The notes under the pieces were generated by a model, which saw nothing but the letters and a program-made list of their open reading frames with translations, ran no database searches and was not told the DNA's origin. From positions 62,001 to 126,000 of the forward strand of contig MBPM02000058.1 in the NCBI GenBank assembly GCA_001695595.3: DNA of 64,000 nt, given 5' to 3'. Origin of the DNA: Plasmopara viticola (Eukaryota > Oomycota > Peronosporomycetes > Peronosporales > Peronosporaceae). Positions 1 through 11,900 of the stretch are shown in pieces (position 1 is the stretch's first letter; every line of letters begins with the position of its first letter). The position numbers were made by a program, and so were the translations under genes.

Positions 1-3000
1 ATCATCTGAGCACTTTGGAAAGGTGATTACATTAATAATTAGCTGCGAGCTAATCGAGGGGCGGTACATACCGGGACTGCGGATCACTTCGGTACTAAAA
101 TGCTTAAATACCGATAGGGTGTTGCTATTTTCCTATGGCTTTCTATTTAAGGAGAGCTCAACTTTAAAAATGGCCTGACACAAAAAGATTCTGACTGAAT
201 GCATCTATGCACGTCATAAGAGATAGAAAGAACGTATCTATCGTCGAACATCATCTGAGCACTCTAGAAAGATAATCCCATGCTTAGTGGTGGCCCTAAT
301 GCGTCTGTGCACGTCTTTAAGGATAAAAAAGACGTATCTGCTGACGTTCAGCGTCTCAGCGCTTAGACGTATTGAATATGCACTTAGTTGAAACGCTATT
401 GCGTCTGTGAACGTCAAGATAGATTGAAAAGACGTAGCTATGGTCGTAAAACGTCTCAGCGCTTAAAGAGGGTAAGTACGCTTTGTTGTGTCTCTAATGC
501 ATATGTGCACGTCTTAAGAGATAGAAAGGACGTATCTGTCATCCCACATCATCTGAGCACTTAAGAGAGGTGATTACACTAATTATCAGCTGTTAGCAAA
601 TGGAGGGGCGGTACATACCGGGACTGCGGATCACTTCGGTACTAAAATGCTTGAATACCGATAGGGTGTTGCTATTCTCCTATGGATTTCAATTTAAGGA
701 GAGCTTAACTTTATTAAATGGCCTGATACAACAAGATTCTGACTGAATGCATATGTGCACGTCGTAAGGATGGAAAAAACGTATCTGTCGTCGCACATCA
801 TCTGAGCACTTTAGAAAGATAAGTCAATGCTTAGTTGTGGCTGTGCACGTCTTGAAGGATAGAAAGGACGTATTTGCATATGTTCGGCGTCCCAGCGCTT
901 AAATGAATTTAATATGCGCTTTCTTGTGACCCTATTGCGTCTGTGAACGTCAAGATAGATTGAAAGGACGTAGCTATGGTCGTAAAACGTCTCAGGGCTT
1001 AAAGAGGGTGAGTGTAAGCTATTTCGTGTCTCTAATGCATATGTGCACGTCTTAAGAGAAAGAAAGGACGTATCGGTCGACGCACAACATCTGAGCACTT
1101 TGGAAAGGTGATTTCATTAATTATCAGCTGCGAGCTAATCGAGGGGCGATTCATACCGGGACTGCGGATCACTTCGGTACTAAAATGCTTAAATACCGAT
1201 AGGGTGTTGCTATTCTCCTATGGCTTTATATTTAAGGAGAGCTCAACTTTATTAAATGGCCTGATACAACAAGATTCTGACTGAATGCATATGTGCACGT
1301 CGTAAGAGATAGAAACGACGTATCTGTCGACGCAAATCATCTGAGCACTTTAGAAAGATAATTCCATGCTTAGTTGTGGCTTTGTTGCGTCTGTGCACGT
1401 CTAAAAGGATAGAAAGGACGTATTTGCTGACGTTCAGCGTCTCAGCGCTTAAATGAATTGAATATGCGCTTATTTAAGACCCTATTGCGTCTGTGAACAT
1501 CAAGATAGACTGAAAAGACGTAGCTATGGTCGTAAAACGTCTCAGCGCCTTAAGAGGGTAAGCACGCTTTGGTGTGTCTCTAATGCATATGTGCACGTCT
1601 TAAGAGATAGAAAGGACGTATCTGTCATCCCACATCATCTGAGCACTTTGGAAAGGTGATTACATTAATTATTAGCTGCGAGCTAATCGAGGGGTGGTAC
1701 ATACCGGGACTGCGGATCACTTCGGTACTAAAATTCTTGAATTCCGATAGGGTGTTGCTATTCAAATATGGCTTTCTATTTAAGGAGAGCTCAACTTTAT
1801 GAAATGGCCTGATACATAAAGATTCTGACTGAATGGATCTATGCACGTCTTAAGAGATAGAAAGAACGTATCTGTCGTCGCACATCATCTGAGGACTTTA
1901 GAAAGGTGATTACTTTAGTTATTAGCTGCGAGCTAATCGAGGGGCGGTACATACCGGGACTGCGGATCACTTCGGTACTAAAATGCTTAAATACCGATAG
2001 GGTGTTGCTATTCTCCTATGGCTTTCTATTTAAGGAGAGCTCAACTTTATTAAATGGCCTGATACAGAAAGATTCTGACTAAATGCATCTATGCACGTCT
2101 TAAGAGATAGAAAGGACGTATCTGTCGTCGAACATCATCTGAGCACTTTAGAAAGATAAGTCCATGCTTAGTTGTGGCACTATTGCGTCTGTGCACGTCT
2201 TTAAGGATAAAAAAGACGTATTTGCTGACGTTCAGCGTCCCAGCGCTTAGACGTATTAAATATGCACTTAGTTGAAACGCTATTGCGTCTGTGAACGTCA
2301 AGATAGATTGAAAGGACGTAGCTATGGTCGCAAAACGTCTCAGCGCTTAAAGAGGGTGAGTGTAAGCTATTTCGTGTCTCTAATACATATGTGCACGTCT
2401 TAAGAGAAAGAAAGGACGTATCGGTCGTCGCACATCATCTGAGCACTTTGGAAAGGTGATTACATTAATTATTAGCTGCGAGCTAATCGAGGGGCGGTAC
2501 ATACAGGGACTGCGGATCACTTCGGTACTAAAATGCTTAAATACCGATAGGGTGTTGCTATTCTCCTATGGCTTTCTATTTAAGGAGAGCTCAACTTTAT
2601 TAAATGGCCTGATACAACAAGATTATGACTGAATGCATATGTGCACGTCGTAAGAGATAGAAAGGACGTATCTGTCGACGCACATCATCTGAGCACTTTG
2701 GAAAGGTGACTACTTTAGTTATTAGCTGCGAGCTAATCGAGGGGTGGTACATACCGGGACTGCGGATCACTTCGGTACTAAAATGCTTAAATACCTATAG
2801 GGTGTTGCTATTCTCTTATGGCTTTCAATTTAAGGAGAGCTCAACTTTATTAAATGGCCTGATACAACAAGATTATGACTGAATGCATATGTGCACGTCG
2901 TAAGAGATAGAAACGACGTATCTGTCGACGCACATCATCAGAGCACTTTGGAAAGGTGATTACAAAAATATTGGCTGCGGGCTAATCGAGGGGCTGTACA

Positions 3001-6000
3001 TACCGGGACTGCGGATCACTTCGGTACTAAAATGTTTAAATACCGATAGGGTGTTGCTATTCTCCTATGGTTTTCAATTTAAGGAGAGCTCAACTTTATT
3101 AAATGGCCTGATACAGAAAGATTCTGACTAAATGCATCTATGCCGTCGTAAGAGATAGAAACGACGTATCTGTCGACGCAAATCATCGGAGCACTTTAGA
3201 AAGATAATTCCATGCTTAGTTGTGGCTTTATTGCGTCTGTGCACATCTTTAAGGATAGGAAAGACGTATTTGCTGACGTTCAGCGTCTCAGCGCTAAGAC
3301 GAATTGAATATGCGCTTAGTTGTGACCCAATTGCGTCTGTGAACGTCAAGATAGATTAAAGGCCGTAGCTATGGTCGTAAAACGTCTCAGCGCTTAAAGA
3401 GGGTGAGTGTACGCTTTTATGTGTCTCTAAAGCATATGTGCACGTCGTGAGAGACAGAAAGGACGTTTCTGTCGTCGCACATCATCTGAGGACTTTGGAA
3501 AGGTGATTACATTAATTATTAGCTGCGAGCTAATCGAGGGGCGGTACATGCCGGGACTGCGGATCACTTCGGTACTAAAATGCTTGAATACTGGTAGGGT
3601 GTTGCAATTCTCCTATGGCTTTCTATCTAAGAAGAGCTCAACTTTATTAAATGGCCTGATACAAAAAGAATCTGTCTGAATGCATCTATGCACGTCTTAA
3701 GAGATAGAAAGGTCGTATCTGTCGTCGAACATCATCTGAGCCCTTTAGATAAATGCTTACATGCTTAGTTGTGGCTTTATTGCGTCTGTGCTCGTCTTTA
3801 AGGATAGAAAAGACGTATTTGCTGACGTTCGGCGTCTCAGCGCTTAAATGAATTGAATATACGCTTAGTTGTGACCTTATTGCGTCTGTGAACGTCAAGA
3901 TAGATTGAAAGGACGTAGCTATGGTCGTAAAACGTCTCAGCGCTTAAAGAGGGTGAGTGTAAGCTATTTCGTGTCTCTTATGCATAAGTGCACATCGTAA
4001 GAGAAAGAAAGGACGTATCTGTCGACGCACATCATCTGAGCACTTTGGAAAGGTGATTACATCGTTTATTAGCTGCGAGCTAATCGAGGGGCGGTACATA
4101 CCGGGACTGCGGATCACTTCGGTACTAAAATGCTTAAATACCGATAGGGTGTTGCTATTTTCCTATGGCTTTCTATTTAAGGAGAGCTCAACTTTATTAA
4201 ATGGCCTGATACAACAACATTCTGACTGAATCCATCTATGCACGTCTTAAGAGATAGAAAGGACGTATCTGTCGTCGAACATTATCTGAGCACTTAAGAA
4301 AGGTGATTACACTAATTATCAGCTGTTAGCAAATGGAGGGGCGGTACATACCGGGACTGCGGATCACTTCGGTACTAAAAAGCTTGAATACCGATAGGGT
4401 GTTGCTATTCTCCTGTGTCTTTTTATTTAAGGAGACCTCAACTTTATGAAATGGCCTGATACAAAAAGATTCTGACTGAATGCATCTATGCACGTCTTAA
4501 AAGATAGAAAGAACGTATCTGTCGTCGCACATCATCTGAGGACTTTGGAAAGGTGATTACATCAATTATCTGCTGCGAGCTAATCGAAGGGCGGTACATA
4601 CCGGGACTGCGGATCACTTCGGTACTAAAATGCTAAAATACCGATAGAGTGTTGCTATTCTCCTATGGATTTCTATTTAAGGAGAGCTCAACTTTATTTA
4701 ATGGCCTGATACAACAAGATTCCGACTGAATGCATATGTATAGAAAGGACGTATCTGTCGACGCACATCATCTGAGCACTTTGTAAAGGTGACTACTTTA
4801 ATTATTAGCTGCGAGCTAATCGAGAGGCGGTACATACCGGGACTGCGGATCACTTCGGTACTAAAAATGCTTAAATACCTATAGGGTGTTGCTATTCTCC
4901 TATGGCTTTCAATTTAAGGAGAGCTCAACTTTTTCAAATGGCCTGATACAACAAGATTCCGACTGAATGCATATGTGCACGTCGTAAGAGATAGAAAGGA
5001 CGTATCTGTCGACGCACATCATCTGAGCACTTTGGAAAGGTGACTACTTTAATTATTAGCTGCGAGCTAATCGAGAGGCGGTACATACCGGGACTGCGGA
5101 TCACTTCGGTACTAAAATGCTTAAATACCTATAGGGTGTTGCTATTCTCCTATGGCTTTCAATTTAAGGAGAGCTCAACTTTATGAAATGGCCTGATACA
5201 ACAAGATTCTGACTGAATGCATATGTGCACGTCGTAAGAGATAGAAAGGACGTATCTGTCGATGCACATCATCTGAGCACTTTGGAAAGGTGATTACATT
5301 AATAATTAGCTGCGAGCTAATCGAGGGGCGGTACATACCGGGACTGCGGATCACTTCGGTACTAAAATGCTTAAATACCGATAGGGTGTTGCTATTTTCC
5401 TATGGCTTTCTATTTAAGGAGAGCTCAACTTTAGAAATGGCCTGACACAAAAAGATTCTGACTGAATGCATCTATGCACGTCATAAGAGATAGAAAGAAC
5501 GTATCTGTCGTCGAACATCATCTGAGCACTCTAGAAAGATAATCCCATGCTTAGTGGTGGCCCTAATGCGTCTGTGCACGTCTTTAAGGATAAAAAAGAC
5601 GTATCTGCTGACGTTCAGCGTCTCAGCGCTTAGACGTATTGAATATGCACTTAGTTGAAACGCTATTGCGTCTGTGAATGTCAAGATAGATTGAAAAGAC
5701 GTAGCTATGGTCGTAAAACGTCTCAGCGCTTAAAGAGGGTAAGTACGCTTTGTTGTGTCTCTAATGCATATGTGCACGTCTTAAGAGATAGAAAGGACGT
5801 ATCTGTCATCCCACATCATCTGAGCACTTAAGAAAGGTGATTACACTAATTATCAGCTGTTAGCAAATGGAGGGGCGGTACATACCGGGACTGCGGATCA
5901 CTTCGGTACTAAAATGCTTGAATACCGATAGGGTGTTGCTATTCTCCTATGGATTTCAATTTAAGGAGAGCTTAACTTTATTAAATGGCCTGATACAACA

Positions 6001-8990
6001 AGATTCTGACTGAATGCATATGTGCACGTCGTAAGGATGGAAAAAACGTATCTGTCGTCGCACATCATCTGAGCACTTTACAAAAAAAAAGTCTATGCTT
6101 AGTTGTGGCTGTGCACGTCTTGAAGGATAGAAAGGACGTATTTGCATATGTTCGGCGTCCCAGCGCTTAAATGAATTTAATATGCGCTTTCTTGTGACCC
6201 TATTGCGTCTGTGAACGTCAAGATAGATTGAAAGGACGTAGCTATGGTCGTAAAACGTCTCAGGGCTTAAAGAGGGTGAGCACGCTTTGTTGTGTCTCTA
6301 ATGCATATGTGCACGTCTTAAGAGAAAGAAAGGACGTATCGGTCGACGCACAACATCTGAGCACTTTGGAAAGGTGATTTCATTAATTATCAGCTGCGAG
6401 CTAATCGAGGGGCGATTCATACCGGGACTGCGGATCACTTCGGTACTAAAATGCTTAAATACCGATAGGGTGTTGCTATTCTCCTATGGCTTTCTATTTA
6501 AGGAGAGCTGAACTTTATTAAATGGCCTGATACAACAAGATTCTGACTGAATGCATATGTGCACGTCGTAAGAGATAGAAACGACGTATCTGTCGACGCA
6601 AATCATCTGAGCACTTTAGATAGATAATTCCATGCTTAGTTGTGGCTTTGTTGCGTCTGTGCACGTCTAAAAGGATAGAAAGGACGTATTTGCTGACGTT
6701 CGGCGTCTCAGCGCTTAAATGAATTGAATATACGCTTAGTTGTGACCCTATTGCGTCTGTGAACGTCAAGATAGATTGAAAGGACGTAGCTATGGTCGTA
6801 AAACGTCTCAGGGCTTAAAGAGGGTGAGCACGCTTTGTTGTGTCTCTAATGCATATGTGCACGTCTTAAGAGAAAGAAAGGACGTATCGGTCGACGCACA
6901 ACATCTGAGCACTTTGGAAAGGTGATTTCATTAATTATCAGCTGCGAGCTAATCGAGGGGCGATTCATACCGGGACTGCGGATCACTTCGGTACTAAAAT
7001 GCTTAAATACCGATAGGGTGTTGCTATTCTCCTATGGCTTTCTATTTAATGAGAGCTGAACTTTATTAAATGGCCTGATACAACAAGATTCTGACTGAAT
7101 GCATATGTGCACGTCGTAAGAGATAGAAACGACGTATCTGTCGACGCAAATCATCTGAGCACTTTAGATAGATAATTCCATGCTTAGTTGTGGCTTTGTT
7201 GCGTCTGTGCACGTCTAAAAGGATAGAAAGGACGTATTTGCTGACGTTCGGCGTCTCAGCGCTTAAATGAATTGAATATACGCTTAGTTGTGACCCTATT
7301 GCGTCTGTGAACGTCAAGATAGATTGAAAGGACGTAGCTATGGTCGTAAAACGTCTCAGGGCTTAAAGAGGGTGAGCACGCTTTGTTGTGTCTCTAATGC
7401 ATATGTGCACGTCGTAAGAGACCGAAAGGACGTATCTGTCGTCGCACATCATCTGAGCACTTTGGAAAGGTGATTACATTAATTATTAGCTGCGAGCTAA
7501 TCGAGGGGCGGTACATACCGGGACTGCGGATCACTTCGGTACTAAAATGCTTAAATACCGATAGGGTGTTGCTATTCTCCTATGGCTTTCAATTTAAGGA
7601 GAGCTCAACTTTATTAAATGGCCTGATACAACAAGATTATGACTGAATGCATCTATGCACGTCTTAAGATATAGAAAGGACGTATCTGTCGACGAACATC
7701 ATCTGAGCACTTTAGAAAGATAATTCCATGCTTCGTGGTGGCCCTATTGCGTCTGTGCGCGTCTTTAAGGATAAAAAAGACGTATCTGCTGACGTTTAGC
7801 GTCTCAGCGCTTAGACGTATTGAATATGCGCTTAGTTGTGACCCTATTTCGTCTGTGAACGTCAAGATAGATCGTGTCTCTAATGAATATGTGCACGTCT
7901 TAAGAGATAGAAAGAACGTATAGGTCATCCCACATCATCTGAGCACTTAAGAAAGATGATCCCATGCTTAGTTGTGGCCCTATTGCGTCTGTGCACGTCT
8001 TTAAGGATAGAAAAGACGTATTTGCTGACGTTCGACGTCTCAGCGCTAAGACGAATTGAATATGCGCTTATTTGTGACCCTATTGCGTCTGTGAACATCA
8101 AGATAGATTGAAAGGACGTAGCTATGGTCTTAAAACGTCTCAGCGCCTTAAGAGGGTAAGCACGCTTTTATGTGTCTCTAATGCATATGTGCACGTCGTG
8201 AGAGACAGAAAGGACGTTTCTGTCGTCGCACATCATCTGAGGACTTTGGAAAGGTGATTACATTAATTATTAGCTGCGAGCTAATCGAGGGGCGGTACAT
8301 GCCGGGACTGCGGATCACTTCGGTACTAAAATGCTTGAATACTGGTAGGGTGTTGCAATTCTCCTATGGCTTTCTATTTAAGGAGAGCTCAACTTTATTA
8401 AATGACCTGATACAAAAAGAATCTGTCTGAATGCATCTATGCACGTCTTAAGAGATAGAAAGGTCGTATCTGTCGTCGAACATCATCTGAGCCCTTTAGA
8501 TAAATGCTTACATGCTTAGTTGTGGCTTTATTGCGTCTGTGCTCGTCTTTAAGGATAGAAAAGACGTATTTGCTGACGTTCGGCGTCTCAGCGCTTAAAT
8601 GAATTGAATATACGCTTAGTTGTGACCTTATTGCGTCTGTGAACGTCAAGATAGATTGAAAGGACGTAGCTATGGTCGTAAAACGTCTCAGCGCTTAAAG
8701 AGGGTGAGTGTAAGCTATTTCGTGTCTCTTATGCATAAGTGCACATCGTAAGAGAAAGAAAGGACGTATCTGTCGACGCACATCATCTGAGCACTTTGGA
8801 AAGGTGATTACATTAATTATTAGCTGCGAGCTAATCGAGGGGTGGTACATACCGGGACTGCGGATCACTTCGGTACTAAAATTCTTGAATTCCGATAGGG
8901 TGTTGCTATTCAAATATGGCTTTCTATTTAAGGAGAGCTCAACTTTATAAAATGGCCTGATACAAAAAGAATCTGACAAAATGCATCTAT
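1..8990 (+). repeat. Higher-order satellite, X-unit subarray (250/550-bp units)
   Basis: The stretch is tandem repeats from its first base and clearly continues left of the window. The core GGGACTGCGGATCACTTCGG recurs about 21 times (near 71, 618, 1156, 1704, 1954, 2504, 2754, 3003, 3551, 4101, 4351, 4601, 4837, 5087, 5337, 5886, 6421, 6968, 7517, 8301, 8850). Spacings cluster at about 250 or 550 bp. A 250-bp unit (X) is a ~75-bp piece of the c monomer (CACATCATCTGAGCACTTT) plus a ~150-175-bp segment not found in the plain monomers. A 550-bp unit adds one each of the ~100-bp c, a and b monomers. Copies are near-identical over long stretches. Short minus-strand reading frames of 60-130 codons inside it look like by-products of the repeat rather than genes. 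I do not recognise the family; a centromeric, subtelomeric or heterochromatic satellite is possible but not shown. Confidence 0.93.
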
Positions 8991-11900
8991 GCACGTCTTA
9001 AGAGATAGAAAGAACGTATCTGTCGTCGAACATCATCTGAGCACTTTAAAAGATAAGTTTATGCTGAGTTGTGGCCAAATTGCGTCTGCGCACGTCTAAA
9101 AGGATAGAAAGGACGTATCAGCTAACGTTCAGCGTCTCAACCCTCAAATGAATTAAAAAGGTGCCTAGTTGTGACCCTATTGCGTCTGTGAAAGTCTACA
9201 TAGATTAAAATGATGTAGCTATGGTCATACAGCGTCTCAGGCCTTTAAGAGTATGAGTATACGCTTTGTCGTGTCTCTTGTGCATCTGCGAACGTCTTAA
9301 AAGATAAAAAGACATATCTGTCGTCGCACTTCATCTGAGAACTTTAGAAAGGTGTTTACATGCTTAGTCGTGGCTCTATTGCGTCTGTGCACGTCTAAAA
9401 GGATAGAAGGGACGTATTTGCAGACATTCGGCGTATCAACACTTAAATGAATTGAATATGCGCTTAGTTGTGACCCTATTGCGTCTGTGAACGACTAGAT
9501 AGAATGAAAGAATGTAGCTATGGTCATACAACGTCTCAGCCATTAAGAAAGGGCGTATCTGTCGTCGCACATCTTCTGAGCACTTAAGATAAGTGATTAC
9601 ATGCTAAGTTGTGGCCCTATTGCGTATATGCACGTCTAAGAGGATTAAAAGGACGTAACTGCTGTCGTTCAGCGCCTCAGCGCTTAAATGAATTGAATAT
9701 GCGCTTAGTTGTGACCCTATTACGTCTGTGAACGTCGAGATAGATTGAGAAGACGTAGATATAATCGTACAGCGTCTCAGGCCTTAATGAGGTCGAATAT
9801 ACGCTTGTTTGTGTCTCTAATGCATCTGTGAACGTCTTAAGAGATAGAAAAAACGTATCTGTCGTCGCACATCATTTGAGCACTTTAGAAAAGTGATTAC
9901 ATGCTAAGTTGTGGCCCTATTGCGTCGGTGTACCTTAAAGAAAAAAGAAAAGACGTACGTGCTGTTGTACAACGTCTTAGCGCTTGAATGAATTGAATAT
10001 GCGCTTAGTTGTGACCCTGTTGCGTCTGTGAACGTTTAGATAGATTGAAAGGACGTAGCTTTGGTCGTACAGCGTCTCGGCCTTTATAGAAGTTGTGTGT
10101 ACGCTTTGTTGTGTCTCTATTCGATCTGTTCACGTTTTAGAAGATTAATAGGACGTCTCTGTCGTCGCACATCATCTAAGCGCTTTAAAGAATGATTACA
10201 TGCCTAGTTGTGGCATTATTGCATTTGCGCACGTCTAAGAGGATAGAAAGGACGTATCTTTTGTCGCACAGAGTCGCAGCACTTAAATGAAGTGAATATA
10301 CGCTAAGTTGTGACACTATTACGTCTGTAAACGTCTACCTACATTGTAAAGACGTATCTATGGTCGTAAAACGTCTTAGCTCGTAAGGAGAGTGATTTTA
10401 CGCTCTGTTGTATCTCTACTACGTCTGTCCACGTCTTAAAAGGATAGAAAGGACGTATCTGTCGTTGTATATCATCTGAGCGCCTTAGAAGAGTGATCAC
10501 ACGCTTAGTTGTGGCTCTATTGTGTCTGTGCACGTCTAAGTGGATGAAAAGGACGTATCTACTGTCGTACAACGTCTCAGCACTTAAATCAATTGAATAT
10601 GCGATTAGTTGAGACCCTATTGCGTCTGTAAAGATTGAACGAACATAGCCATCGTCGTACGGCGTCTCAGCGCTTGAAGAAGAAACGTGTACGCTTTGTT
10701 GCCCCTCTAATGCATCTGCGCACATCTTAAGAGATAGAAAGGACTTTGTTGTGTCTCTTATGCTTCTGTGCGCGTCTTAAGCGACAGAAAGGACGTGTCT
10801 GTCGTCGCACATCATCTAAGCCCATTAGAAAAGTAATTACATGCTAAGTTGTGGTCCAATTGCGTCTGTGCACGTCTAAGAGAAAAGAAAGGACATATCT
10901 GCTGACGTACAGCGTCACAGCGCTTTAACGAATGGACTATGCGCTTAGATGTGACCCTACTGCGTCTGTGAACGCCTGAAGGGATCGAAAGAACGTAGCT
11001 ATGGTTGTACAATGTCTTAACGCTCAAAGAGGGTGAGTTTACGCTTTGCTGTGTCACGAATGCATCTGTGAACGTCTTAAATGATACAAAAAATGTATAT
11101 GTCGTCGCACATCATCCGAGCACTCGAGATAAGTGATTACATGCTAAGTTGTGGCCCTATTGCGTCTGTGCACGTCTAAGAGGAAAGAAAGGACGTATCG
11201 GCTGACGTTCAGCGTCTCAGCGCTCAAATGAATTAAGTATACCCTTAGTTGTGACCCTATTGACACTCATCTGAGCACTTTAGATTAAATGCTAAGTTGT
11301 GCCCCTATTGCGTCTGTGCACGTCTAAGAGGAAAGAAAGAACGTATCGGCTGACGTGCAGCGTCTCAGCGCTTAAATGAATTAAATATGCGCTTAGTTGT
11401 GACCTTATTGCCTCTGTGAACGTCTAGATAGATTGAAAAGACGAAGCTATGGTCGTACAACATCTTGGCGATTTAAAAAAGTTCGTTTTCGCTTTCCTGT
11501 GTCTCAATTGCATCTGTGCACGTCTCAAGAGATAGAAAGGACGTATCTGTCGTCGCACATCATCTGAGCACTTTAGAAAAGTGATTACATGCTTACTTGT
11601 GACCCTATTGCGTCGGTGTACGTTTAAGAGGATAGGCAAGATGTACCTGCTGTTGCACAACGTCTTAGCGCTTGAATGAATTGAAATATGCGCTTAGTTG
11701 TGACCCTGTTGCGTCTGTGAACGCCGAGATAGATTGTAAAGACGTATCTATGGTCGTAAACGTCTTAGCTCGTGAAGAGAGTGATTTTACGCCTTGTTGT
11801 GTCTCTATTACGTCTGTCCACGTCTCAAAAAGATAGGAAGGACGTATCTGTCGTCGCACATCATCTGAGCGCTTTAAAAGAGTGACCACACGCTTAGTTG

